A stretch of DNA of 64,000 nt from Methylibium sp965279545. Lineage in GTDB: Bacteria > Pseudomonadota > Gammaproteobacteria > Burkholderiales > Burkholderiaceae_C. The position numbers and the translations under genes are program-made. The stretch lies in the NCBI RefSeq assembly GCF_965279545.1, contig NZ_OZ257250.1, positions 3,782,001 to 3,846,000 of the forward strand, given 5' to 3'. The notes under the pieces were generated by a model that was not told the DNA's origin, ran no database searches, and worked only from the letters and a program-made list of their open reading frames with translations. This document shows positions 6,796 to 16,025 of the stretch, one piece after another. The first letter of the stretch is position 1. Every line of letters begins with the position of its first letter.

Positions 6796-9615
6796 TCACG
6801 CTGCCGGAGGGCCCGCGCCCTGGTCGAAGACGGCGCGGGTCAGCGCCCGCACCGCGGCCTGTTCGGCCGCGAAGGCGTCGCCATCGAACTGGGTCGGCGC
6901 CTCGTCGAGGCGCGCGCGGTGCTGGGCGCGGCGCAGCTCGCGGTAGGCGTCGGCCGCGGCCTGGCCCACGCCGGGAGGCAGCAGCCCGGCGGCTTCGGCA
7001 AGCTGCAGCAGCGCGATGTTGCCGACATCGTCGCGCAGCGCCGGGTGCGCGGCACTGTGCGCCAGCACCAGCGTCTGCACCGCGAACTCCACATCCATCA
7101 TGCCGCCTTCGCTGTGCTTCACATCGAAGACCGGTTGGCCGTCGCGCGCCGGCACCGGATGGGCCGCGCGCACGCGCTCGCGCATCGCCCGGACCTCGTC
7201 GCGCAACGCCGCGGCGTCGCGCGGTGCCGCCAGCACGGCACGCCGCACCGCTTCGACGCGCGGCGCGAGGCTGGTGTCGCCGGCGCACCAGCGCGCCCGC
7301 GTGATGGCCTGGTGTTCCCAGGTCCACGCGGTGTTGCTGCCGCGCCCGGCCTGGTAGCGCTCGAAGGTCGCGACCGAGGTCACCAGCAGCCCCGAGTTGC
7401 CGTTCGGCCGCAAGGCGGTGTCGATGTCGAACAGCTCGCCGGCCGCGGTGCGCAGCGTCAGCCAGGTGATCAGCTTGCGCACGAAGGCCGCGTAGACCTC
7501 GGCGGCCTTGTCGGCGTCGGCTTCGTCGGCATCGTCGAACAGGAACACCACATCGAGGTCCGAGCCGTAGCCGAGCTCCTTGCCGCCGAGCTTGCCGTAG
7601 GCGACGACCGCGAAGCGAGGGTCGTCGCGGTGGCGCTGGCGCAGGTGCTGCCAGGCCCAGCGGATCGTGCAGTCGAGCGTGGCGTCGGCCAGGGCCGACA
7701 GGTCGTCGGCCACCTGCTCGACGCTCAGTGCGCCGTCGACGTCGCGCACCAGCGTGCGGAACACCTCGGCGTGGTGGGCGCGGCGCAGCGTGTCGAGCAG
7801 CGACTCCTCGTCGGCCTGGCCGCCGCGCGTCCAGGCGCTGTGGCGCTCGTTCAGGTCGCGCAGGTAGGCCGCGCGCTCGAAGCGGCCCTGCAGCGCGCGG
7901 GCGTCCGCGAGCTCGTCGATCACGCCCGGGTGGCGCATCAGGTAGCGCATCGGCCAGCGTGCCAGGCCCAGCAGCCGCAGCAGGCGGTTCAGGACTTCGG
8001 GCCGCTCGGCCAGCAGCGCCAGGTAGCTCTCGCGGCGCAGCAGCGGCTCGAGCCAGTCGATGAAGCGCAGCACCGCGTCCTCGCGGATCTGCAGTTGATC
8101 GATGGCCAGCGCCGCGCGGCCGATCAGCTTGGCGAGGCGCAGCTTGGTCTCGTCGCGCAGCATCGCCACCTTCGGTGTCGCGCAGAACGTCCTGACGCGC
8201 GCCGCGATCGCCGCCGGCAGGCGCTCCAGAAAGGCCTCGCCGTCGAGCTGCGGCGGCGGGCCGCCGCAGCTCTTGCAGCCGCTGCTGCCGGCGCCCACCG
8301 TGCGGCCGTCGTGCAGCAGGGCGTCGAACTCGGTGGCGACGAACTCGCGGTGCGTGCACAGCGTGTCGAGCAGCTCGCAGGTATCGGCGGTGCAGACCAG
8401 CCCCATCGAGCGCGCGATCCAGCCGAGGTCGGCGTCGTCGGTCGGCAGCATGTGCGTCTGCTGGTCGTCGAGGTACTGGATGCGGTGTTCGAGCCGGCGC
8501 AGGAAGCGGTAGGCCTCGTCGAGCTTGCGCGCCGTCTCGGGCTTCATCACGCCGACGGCCACCAGCCGCTCCAGCGCGGTCAGCGTCGAGCGCGTGCGCA
8601 GCTCCGGGAAATGCCCGCCGCGCACCACCTGCAGCAGTTGCACGGTGAACTCGATCTCGCGGATGCCGCCGCGCGACAGCTTCACGTCGTTGGCGCGCTC
8701 GGGGCGGCCGGCGGCGCGCCGGGCCGCCTCGTCGCGGATCTTGCGGTGCAGCTGGCGCAGACCTTCGAACACCCCGTAGTCGAGGTAGCGGCGGAACACG
8801 AAGGGGATCACCACGTCGCGCAGCGGCAGCGCCTCGCCATTGGTCATTGCGCTGGCGGGCGCGACCACGCGGCTCTTCATCCAGGCGAAGCGCTCCCATT
8901 CGCGGCCCTGCACCAGGAAGTACTCCTCCAGCATCGCCAGGCTCACCACTGGCGGGCCGGAATTGCCGTTCGGGCGCAGCGCGAGGTCGACGCGGAACAC
9001 GTTGCCGTCCTCGGTGGTCTCGCCGATCAGCGCGTACAGCGTGCGCGCCACCTGGCTGAAGTACTCGTGGTTGCTGATCGACCCGCGGCCGTCGCTGTTC
9101 CCGGCCGTCTGGCCGTCCTCGTCGTAGACATAGATCAGGTCGATGTCCGAGGACACATTGAGTTCGAGGGCGCCGAGCTTGCCCATGCCCAGCACCCAGA
9201 AGGCCGCCCGGCGGCCGTCGGGTCGCTGCGGCACGCCGTGCCGCGCGTCCTGGTCGGCGCAGGCCTGGGCCAGTGCGCGGTCCAGCGTGACCTCGGCCAG
9301 CGTGCTCATCGTCAGGGTGACGGCGTCCAGCGGCGCCTGCGCCTCGACGTCGAGCACCGCCAGGCGCTCGACCACCAGCTGGCGCGCGACGCGCAGTGCC
9401 GCCGGCAGCGCCCGGCCGCCGCCGCGCAGCGTGTCGATCAGCGCACGGATGCCGTCACGCCCGGGCAGACCCGGTGGCAGCAGCGCCAGCTCGTCGGCGT
9501 AGCGGCGGCGGATGCGCTGCACGAAACGCGAATGCTCGGCCTTGGCACCGAGCGGCAGGCAGGCTTTCGGCGGGCCGGCATTGTTGGCACTTGTTTCAGG
9601 CAGGGAACGCATCAT
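6796..9615 (-). CDS. glnE: bifunctional glutamine synthetase adenylyltransferase/deadenylase
   Basis: Adds AMP to, and removes it from, glutamine synthetase in response to PII protein and glutamine, so it sets nitrogen assimilation. At about 939 residues it matches the E. coli length (946). Two nucleotidyltransferase domains are visible: the N-terminal adenylyl-removing one (VLGMGKLGALELN, then SSDIDLIYVYDEDG) and the C-terminal adenylylating one (YGKLGGKELGYGSDLDVVF). I chose the tandem ATG at 9615 (MMRSLPETS). The frame is open to 9699, but the extra 28 residues look non-coding. It is divergent from the YhdP-type gene with about 140 bases between, and rrtA follows closely. Confidence 0.96.
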   Translation of the reverse strand: MMRSLPETSANNAGPPKACLPLGAKAEHSRFVQRIRRRYADELALLPPGLPGRDGIRALIDTLRGGGRALPAALRVARQLVVERLAVLDVEAQAPLDAVTLTMSTLAEVTLDRALAQACADQDARHGVPQRPDGRRAAFWVLGMGKLGALELNVSSDIDLIYVYDEDGQTAGNSDGRGSISNHEYFSQVARTLYALIGETTEDGNVFRVDLALRPNGNSGPPVVSLAMLEEYFLVQGREWERFAWMKSRVVAPASAMTNGEALPLRDVVIPFVFRRYLDYGVFEGLRQLHRKIRDEAARRAAGRPERANDVKLSRGGIREIEFTVQLLQVVRGGHFPELRTRSTLTALERLVAVGVMKPETARKLDEAYRFLRRLEHRIQYLDDQQTHMLPTDDADLGWIARSMGLVCTADTCELLDTLCTHREFVATEFDALLHDGRTVGAGSSGCKSCGGPPPQLDGEAFLERLPAAIAARVRTFCATPKVAMLRDETKLRLAKLIGRAALAIDQLQIREDAVLRFIDWLEPLLRRESYLALLAERPEVLNRLLRLLGLARWPMRYLMRHPGVIDELADARALQGRFERAAYLRDLNERHSAWTRGGQADEESLLDTLRRAHHAEVFRTLVRDVDGALSVEQVADDLSALADATLDCTIRWAWQHLRQRHRDDPRFAVVAYGKLGGKELGYGSDLDVVFLFDDADEADADKAAEVYAAFVRKLITWLTLRTAAGELFDIDTALRPNGNSGLLVTSVATFERYQAGRGSNTAWTWEHQAITRARWCAGDTSLAPRVEAVRRAVLAAPRDAAALRDEVRAMRERVRAAHPVPARDGQPVFDVKHSEGGMMDVEFAVQTLVLAHSAAHPALRDDVGNIALLQLAEAAGLLPPGVGQAAADAYRELRRAQHRARLDEAPTQFDGDAFAAEQAAVRALTRAVFDQGAGPPAA

Positions 9616-9752
9616 GGTGCGGGTGGGTCTTGTGCTAGCGTGCTGCCCGTTGACGGCGTGCCATGGCGCGGCATTCGCGCCGCGCGGCATGCCGCGCATG
9701 CGGTACGGTGCGCAAGGCGTGCTGCGCGCCCCGCTGACCCTCTTGCGTCCTG

Positions 9753-12700
9753 ATGCCGTCCATTCCGCCCTCTGTCCCTGCCGCCGCCCCGTCGCCGTTT
9801 CCCGCCGATGGCCTACCGCGCCGGCGTGCCGGCTGGGCCAGGGCCGTGCGCTGGTCGATGGTGGGTTTGCTGCTCTTGTCGAGCCTCGTGATCACGGCGT
9901 GGCTCGTTCTTCAGTGGGCGATTCTGCCGCGTATCGAACACTGGCGTCCCGATATGGAGATGCGCGTGAGCCACGCCCTGGGCGTGCCGGTGCGCATCGG
10001 TGCGATCGAAGTCACGGACGGCGGCTCGGTCTGGCGCTGGGTGCGTGCCATCGAGCTGCGCGACGTGGTGCTGTACGAGGCGCCGCGCCAGGGGGAAGCC
10101 CCGCGCGAGGCGCTGCGCCTGCCCAGCGTGCGGGCCGCGCTGTCGCCCGCCTCGCTGCTGCCCGGCTCGGACGGGCACTGGCGGCTGCGCTTCGAGCAGT
10201 TGCTGATCGAGGGTGCCCGGCTCGAGGTGCGGCGCGACACCGCAGGCCGCATCCTGGTCGCCGGGCTCGCGGCGGGCGAGCAGGCCGACGAGGGCGGCGC
10301 TGCCGACTGGTTCTTCAGCCAGAAGGAGTTCGTGATCCGCGGTGCCACGCTGGTCTGGACCGACGAGCTGCGCGGCGCCTCCCCGCTGGCGCTGGATGCC
10401 GTCGACCTGGTGGTGCGCAACGGCGTGCGCCACCATGAGTTGCGGCTCGATGCCACGCCGCCGGCCGAATGGGGCGAGCGCTTTTCACTGCGCGGGCATT
10501 TCACGCAGCCCCTGCTGGCGCGCGCGCAGGAGGGGCGGGGTGCCCGCCTGCTGGCGCGACCGGGCAACTGGCGGCGCTGGGACGGCACCTTGTACGCCGA
10601 CCTGCCGGCCGCCGACATCGTGCCGCTGCGCCGGCAGATCGACCTGCCTTTCGACCTCAGCCAGGGCTCGGGAGCGCTGCGGGCCTGGGTCGACGTCAAG
10701 GAGGCCGAGCCGGTCGCGGCGACGGTCGACCTGGCCTTGCGCAACGTGTCGCTGCGACCGGCGCCCGACGCCCAGGCGCTGGCCTTCGCGCGCATCGACG
10801 GCCGCCTCAGCGGGCGGATCGCCGCCGGCGAGCGCGACGGCGAACTGCAGGCCCGGCAGTTCGGCTTCGTCACCGCCGACGGCCTGAGCTGGCCGGCGGC
10901 CGATGCCAGCCTGCGCTGGCGGCTCGACGACCACGGCGTACTCGCCGGCGGCGAGCTGCGCGCGCAGCGGCTCGACCTCGCCTTGCTGACCCAGACCCTC
11001 GACAAGCTGCCGGCCGCATGGATCGGCAGCGAGCTGCACGCGCGCCTGGCGAGCCTGGCGCCGACCGGCATCGCCAGCCAGGTCGAAGCGCGCTGGGACG
11101 GCCCGCTGGCCGCGCCGCAGCGTTACCGGCTGAAGGCCAGCCTGCGCGGGCTGGGCCTCGCGGCGCAGCCGGCTTCGGTGCCGGGCTCCGTGCCGGGCGA
11201 CGCGGCCTCGGCTCTCGCGATCGCCGCCTCGGCCACTGTCACGGCCTGGCTGCCGGGTCGTCCGGGCCTGCAGGGCGCCGACATCGAGCTCACCGCGAGC
11301 GAAACCGGCGGCGAGGCCAGCCTCACGCTGAGCGACGGTGCGCTCGAGTTCCCGGGCGTGTTCGAGCTGCCGCGCATCGCCCTGCAGCGGCTCAGCAGCA
11401 GCGTGAGCTGGCGGCTCGACGCCGCACCCGGGGGGGCTGCACCGCGCATCGAAGTGCGCGCCCGCGACGTGCGCTTCGCCAACGCCGATGCGCAGGGCGA
11501 GCTCGAAGCGACCTGGCACACCGGCGCGGCGACGCCCGCCGACCCGGGCCGCTTTCCCGGCGTCCTCGAGCTCGGCGGGCGCCTGAACGATGCCCAGGCC
11601 ACGCGCGTGGCGCGCTACCTGCCGCTCGGCATCCCGGCCCCTGTGCGGCAGTACGTCGAGCGCGCGGTGCAGGCGGGCCGGGCGAGCGCGGTGAACTTCA
11701 AGGTCAGCGGCGATCTGCGCGAGTTCCCGTTCGGAGCGGCCGCCCGCACGGGCGCCAAGTCCGGCGGCAAGGCCGGCGACTTCCGCATCGCCGCCCGGCT
11801 CGAGGGCGTGCGTTTCGCCTACCTGCCGGGCGATCCGGCATGGACCGGGGAGCCGCCTGCCGCCGGGGGCGCGGCCCTGCGCCCGCCCTGGCCCGCCTTC
11901 ACCGACATCAAGGGCGAGCTCGTGTTCGATCGCAACTCGATGGAGCTGCGCGACCTGCGGGCCCGGCTCGGAACGGTGGGCAGCGGCAGCTTCGAGTTCG
12001 CGGGCATCCAGGGCGGCATCCGCAACCTCGCCCACGAGGCGACGCTGGTCATCGAGGGCAAGGGCAGCGGCCCGCTGGCGGACGCGCTGCGCTTCGTCAA
12101 CGCCACGCCGGTCGGCGGCTGGACCGGGGGGGCGCTGGCGCAGGCGAGCACCGGGGCCACGCAGGCGCCGGTCGAGCTGCAGCTCGCGCTCGACATCCCG
12201 CTGCTGCACAGCGAGCGCAGCAGCGTGCGCGGCAGCCTGCGCCTGCCCGGCAACGACCTGCGGCTGCGTCCGGACCTGCCCCTGCTGGGCAATGCCAAGG
12301 CGCGCGTGGCCTTCACCGACACCAGCTTCTCGCTCGCCGGCGGCAGCGCGCGCGTGCTGGGCGGCGACGCCAGCTTCGACGGCGCGCAGCAGGCCGACGG
12401 CAGCCTGCGCTTCAATGTGCAGGGCATGGCCAGCGCCGAAGGCCTCAAGCGCGCGACCGAGCTGGGCGCGCTGTCCCAGGCGGCTGCGCCGCTCGGCGGC
12501 CAGGCCGCCTACCGGCTCGCGCTCGGCTTCCATCACGGCCAGGCCGAGTGGCAGCTCAGCAGCAACCTGCTCGGCCTGTCGATCGACCTGCCGGCGCCGC
12601 TGCGCAAGCCGGCCGAGCAGGCCCTGCCGCTGCGCGTCCAGGCCAGCCTGCTGCCGGAGGCGCCCGGCAGCAGCGCCCTGCCGCGCGACCAGCTGCGCGT

Positions 12701-14138
12701 GGAGCTCGGTGCCGAGGGCAACCGCGTGCTGCAGGCCGGCTGGTGGCGCGAGCTCGGGCCGGACGGCGCACGCGTGCTGCGCGGCGGCATCGGCGTGCAG
12801 GACCCGGCGCCGCAGCCCGCCGAGGGCGTCGCCGCCAGCATCAACATGGCCCGGCTCGACCTCGACGCCTGGCAGCGCGTGGCCGACGGCTGGGGCGGCG
12901 GCGCGGCCGGCGCGGCCGGCGCCGCGGCGGCCGCAGGTCCGGGCTATGCACCGACGACCGTGGCACTGCGGGCGCAGGAGCTCCTCACCGGCGGGCGGCA
13001 GTTGCACGGCGTGGTGGCCGGCTTGTCGCGCGGCAGCCTGTCCGACGGCGGGGTCTGGCGCGCCAACCTCGACGCCACCGAATTCAACGGCTATGCCGAG
13101 TACCGCCCGCCCGGCGGCGGCGCGCGCGCGGCGGGCGAGGGCGCGGGGCGCATCTATGCGCGCCTGTCGCGCCTGTCGCTGCCCAAGAGCGAGGCCGAGG
13201 CCGTCAGCTCGCTGCTCGAGCAGGCCTCGCCGGCCAGCGTGCCGGCACTCGACATCGTGGTCGACGACTTCGAGCTGCGCGGCAAGCGGCTCGGTCGCGT
13301 CGAGATCGAGGCGCAGAACCGCGTGGCCGAGGGCGCGGGCGAGCCCGTGCGCGAATGGCGGCTGGGCAAGTTCCACCTCGTCACGCCGGAGGCCCAGCTG
13401 AGCGCCACCGGCCAGTGGGCTGAGGCCGCGCCGGGGGCCGCGTCGCGCCGCCGGGCCGTGATGGACTTCAAGCTCGACATCACCGACGGCGGCGCGCTGC
13501 TCGCGCGGCTCGGACAGGGCGAAGTGCTGCGCGGCGCGAAGGGCCAGCTGGCCGGGCAGGTGAGCTGGCTGGGTTCGCCGCTGGCGATCGACTACGCGAG
13601 CCTGGGCGGCCAGGTCCATGTGGCGGTCGACGGCGGCCAGTTCCTGCAGGCCGACCCGGGCGTGACCAAGCTGCTCGGCGTGCTCAGCCTGCAGTCGCTG
13701 CCGCGCCGGCTGCTGCTCGACTTTCGCGACGTGTTCGAACGCGGCTTCGCGTTCGACAACATCACCGGCGACGTCAGCATCGCCCAGGGCGTGGCGAGCA
13801 CGCGCAACCTGCGCATGCGCGGCCTGCAGGCCGTGGTGCTGATGGAAGGCAGCGCCGACGTCGAGCGCGAAACCCAGGACCTGCGCGTGTGGGTCGTGCC
13901 CGAGATCAACGCCGGCGCCGCCTCGCTCGCGGTGGCGGCCATCAACCCGGCGATCGGCCTGGGCACCTTCGTCGCGCAGTGGCTGCTGCGCCGACCCATC
14001 ATGTACGCCGGCACGCGCGAATTCCACGTCACCGGGCCCTGGGCGGCACCCAAGGTCGACCGGATCGAGCGCAAACTCGGCGACGCGGTACCGACGACCG
14101 ACGAGGCGGCCTCGGCGCCGCCCAAGGAGTCGCCATGA
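9753..14138 (+). CDS. YhdP family AsmA-like envelope protein
   Basis: Very large (1461 residues) inner-membrane-anchored periplasmic protein of the YhdP/TIGR02099 type, belonging to the AsmA-like lipid-transfer proteins that carry phospholipids to the outer membrane in enterobacteria. A single membrane segment lies near residues 31-52 (MVGLLLLSSLVITAWLVLQW). The rest is long beta-rich repetitive sequence, with a conserved C-terminal part (LLLDFRDVFERGFAFDNITGD at about 1320). It ends in an ATGA overlap with the nitrilase-family gene. It is somewhat longer than E. coli YhdP (1266). Alanine- and glycine-rich inserts near residues 1045-1065 account for part of this. Confidence 0.9.
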   Translation: MPSIPPSVPAAAPSPFPADGLPRRRAGWARAVRWSMVGLLLLSSLVITAWLVLQWAILPRIEHWRPDMEMRVSHALGVPVRIGAIEVTDGGSVWRWVRAIELRDVVLYEAPRQGEAPREALRLPSVRAALSPASLLPGSDGHWRLRFEQLLIEGARLEVRRDTAGRILVAGLAAGEQADEGGAADWFFSQKEFVIRGATLVWTDELRGASPLALDAVDLVVRNGVRHHELRLDATPPAEWGERFSLRGHFTQPLLARAQEGRGARLLARPGNWRRWDGTLYADLPAADIVPLRRQIDLPFDLSQGSGALRAWVDVKEAEPVAATVDLALRNVSLRPAPDAQALAFARIDGRLSGRIAAGERDGELQARQFGFVTADGLSWPAADASLRWRLDDHGVLAGGELRAQRLDLALLTQTLDKLPAAWIGSELHARLASLAPTGIASQVEARWDGPLAAPQRYRLKASLRGLGLAAQPASVPGSVPGDAASALAIAASATVTAWLPGRPGLQGADIELTASETGGEASLTLSDGALEFPGVFELPRIALQRLSSSVSWRLDAAPGGAAPRIEVRARDVRFANADAQGELEATWHTGAATPADPGRFPGVLELGGRLNDAQATRVARYLPLGIPAPVRQYVERAVQAGRASAVNFKVSGDLREFPFGAAARTGAKSGGKAGDFRIAARLEGVRFAYLPGDPAWTGEPPAAGGAALRPPWPAFTDIKGELVFDRNSMELRDLRARLGTVGSGSFEFAGIQGGIRNLAHEATLVIEGKGSGPLADALRFVNATPVGGWTGGALAQASTGATQAPVELQLALDIPLLHSERSSVRGSLRLPGNDLRLRPDLPLLGNAKARVAFTDTSFSLAGGSARVLGGDASFDGAQQADGSLRFNVQGMASAEGLKRATELGALSQAAAPLGGQAAYRLALGFHHGQAEWQLSSNLLGLSIDLPAPLRKPAEQALPLRVQASLLPEAPGSSALPRDQLRVELGAEGNRVLQAGWWRELGPDGARVLRGGIGVQDPAPQPAEGVAASINMARLDLDAWQRVADGWGGGAAGAAGAAAAAGPGYAPTTVALRAQELLTGGRQLHGVVAGLSRGSLSDGGVWRANLDATEFNGYAEYRPPGGGARAAGEGAGRIYARLSRLSLPKSEAEAVSSLLEQASPASVPALDIVVDDFELRGKRLGRVEIEAQNRVAEGAGEPVREWRLGKFHLVTPEAQLSATGQWAEAAPGAASRRRAVMDFKLDITDGGALLARLGQGEVLRGAKGQLAGQVSWLGSPLAIDYASLGGQVHVAVDGGQFLQADPGVTKLLGVLSLQSLPRRLLLDFRDVFERGFAFDNITGDVSIAQGVASTRNLRMRGLQAVVLMEGSADVERETQDLRVWVVPEINAGAASLAVAAINPAIGLGTFVAQWLLRRPIMYAGTREFHVTGPWAAPKVDRIERKLGDAVPTTDEAASAPPKESP

Positions 14139-14953
14139 AGATCGCTGCCGTGCAGATGGTGTCCACGCCGCGCGTGGCCGAGAACCTCGAACGCGCCCGC
14201 GCATTGATCGCGCAGGCCGCCGCCGCCGGCGCCGAACTGGTCGCCTTGCCCGAGTACTTCTGCCTCATGGGCCTGCGCGACGCCGACAAGCTGGACGCCG
14301 CCGAGGCCGACGGCGCCGGGCCGATCCAGGACCTGCTCGCCGCCACCGCCCGCGACTGCGGCGTGTGGCTGGCCGGCGGCACGCTGCCGCTGCGCATCGC
14401 CGGCCGCGACGACCGGGTGCACAACACCACGCTGGTGTTCGGCCCCGACGGCGTGCGCGTGGCGCGCTACGACAAGATCCACCTGTTCCGCTTCGACGAC
14501 GGCGAGCGCCGCTACGACGAGGCCGCCACGCTGGCGCCCGGCAGCGCGCCGGTGGCCTTTGCGCTCACCGATCGCGCGGGCCACGCCTGGCGCGTCGGCC
14601 TGAGCGTCTGCTACGACCTGCGCTTCCCCGAGCTCTACCGTGCGCTCTGCACGCCACCCTGCGACCTGCTGCTGGTGCCGGCCGCCTTCACCTACCCGAC
14701 CGGCCAGGCGCACTGGGAACTGCTGCTGCGCGCGCGCGCCGTGGAGAACCAGTGCATGGTGCTGGCGCCCGCGCAGGGCGGCCGCCACGAGAACGGCCGG
14801 CGCACCTGGGGCCACACGATGGCGGTCGGCCCCTGGGGCGAGGTGCTGGCGGTGCAGGCCGAGGACGAAGGGGTGGTGATGGCGAGCCTCGACGCCGCAC
14901 GCATGGCCCAGGTGCGCGCCCAGCTGCCGGCGCTGCAGCACCGCGTGTTGTGA
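14135..14953 (+). CDS. carbon-nitrogen hydrolase (nitrilase superfamily, Nit type)
   Basis: A 272-residue amidase of the nitrilase superfamily. The catalytic triad is Glu40 (ALPEYF), Lys114 (YDKIHLF) and Cys159 (SVCYDLRFPEL). Close relatives (Nit1/YbeM type) repair deaminated glutathione, which would be a housekeeping role here, but omega-amidase activity is also found in this branch. The ATG overlaps the stop of the YhdP-type gene (ATGA), so the two are translationally coupled; this pairing is common in Burkholderiales. Cytoplasmic: no signal peptide. Confidence 0.9.
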   Translation: MKIAAVQMVSTPRVAENLERARALIAQAAAAGAELVALPEYFCLMGLRDADKLDAAEADGAGPIQDLLAATARDCGVWLAGGTLPLRIAGRDDRVHNTTLVFGPDGVRVARYDKIHLFRFDDGERRYDEAATLAPGSAPVAFALTDRAGHAWRVGLSVCYDLRFPELYRALCTPPCDLLLVPAAFTYPTGQAHWELLLRARAVENQCMVLAPAQGGRHENGRRTWGHTMAVGPWGEVLAVQAEDEGVVMASLDAARMAQVRAQLPALQHRVL

Positions 14954-15044
14954 GCCGGCGATAGTCGGGCTGACGCCCGCCACCGGCGCCGGCGCGGCCC
15001 GCGGCTACCATGCCAGCCGCCACATCGGCAGCAGCGGGGGAGCG

Positions 15045-16025
15045 ATGGATCTGCGTCTTGCGTTGTACGAACTCGCGGCCGAGCACCGGCTCGACGCGCG
15101 GGCCACCGACCGGCTCGAACGCCTGGCAGGCCTGCACGATGAACCGGCCGCGCTCGCACGCCGGCTGCCGCTCGGCGTCGCCGTGCTGGCGGCCGGGCTC
15201 GCCGGCCTGGGCCTCGTCTGCTGGATCGCCGCGAACTGGGGCACGCTGGGCCGCTTCGGGCAGTTCGCGGTGCTCGAAGGCGGCGTGCTCGTCCCGTGCC
15301 TGGGGGCGCTGTGGCGCCCGGCCGCCCGCGTGCCCCTGGGGCTGCTGGCGCTGCTGGCCATCGGCGGCCTGTTCGCCTACTTCGGCCAGACCTACCAGAC
15401 CGGCGCCGACCCCTGGCAGCTGTTCGCGCTGTGGGCCGCGCTGGCGCTGCCGCTGTGCCTGGGCGTGCGCAGCGACGTGCTGTGGGCGCCGATGGCGTTG
15501 GTGGCGATGACCGCCCTCTCGCTGTGGGTGCAGGCCCACACCGGCCACCGCTGGCGCGTCGAGCCGGACGACCTGCGCGTGCATCTGCTGGGGTGGCTGG
15601 CGGCGCTGGCGGTGGTGGCCGCTCTGAGCGCGGCGCTGCGCCGCCACACCGGCGCCGGCCCCTGGGCGCTGCGAACGGCGGTGACGCTGGCGGTTGTGAT
15701 CGTCACGCTGACGGCGCTCGGCGGCCTGTTCTCCGAGCACGTTGCCGCGCACTACGCGCTGGGCCTGGCGGTGCTGGCCGCCATGGCGGCCGCGCTCGCG
15801 CGGCCGGGCATGTTCGACGTCTATGGCCTGAGTGCCGTCGCGCTCGGCCTCAACGCCCTGCTGGTGGCGGGCCTGGCGCGCCTGCTGTTCGACCACCACC
15901 GCGGCGGCGACCCGATCGGGCCGCTGCTGCTGCTCGGCCTGGTGGCCGCCGGCCTGCTGGCCGCCACCGTGACGGGCGTGCTGCGCCTGGCACGCGACCC
16001 GGCCCGGCCCGGAGTTGCGGCATGA
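15045..16025 (+). CDS. DUF2157 domain membrane protein
   Basis: A 326-residue polytopic membrane protein. The N-terminal 40 residues are soluble and charged (LALYELAAEHRLDA), and after them about ten hydrophobic segments follow. The first, with LGLVCWIAANWG, carries the DUF2157 signature. Function is unknown. Its stop overlaps the start of the next gene (ATGA), and DUF2157 proteins are usually encoded next to GDYXXLXY-domain proteins, as here. The two products probably form one membrane complex; that is inference from the coupling. Confidence 0.82.
   Translation: MDLRLALYELAAEHRLDARATDRLERLAGLHDEPAALARRLPLGVAVLAAGLAGLGLVCWIAANWGTLGRFGQFAVLEGGVLVPCLGALWRPAARVPLGLLALLAIGGLFAYFGQTYQTGADPWQLFALWAALALPLCLGVRSDVLWAPMALVAMTALSLWVQAHTGHRWRVEPDDLRVHLLGWLAALAVVAALSAALRRHTGAGPWALRTAVTLAVVIVTLTALGGLFSEHVAAHYALGLAVLAAMAAALARPGMFDVYGLSAVALGLNALLVAGLARLLFDHHRGGDPIGPLLLLGLVAAGLLAATVTGVLRLARDPARPGVAA

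Noticed and set aside
6766..9753. Plus-strand frame of about 995 codons opposite glnE
   Set aside because: Antisense of glnE; no ribosome-binding site and no recognisable domain.
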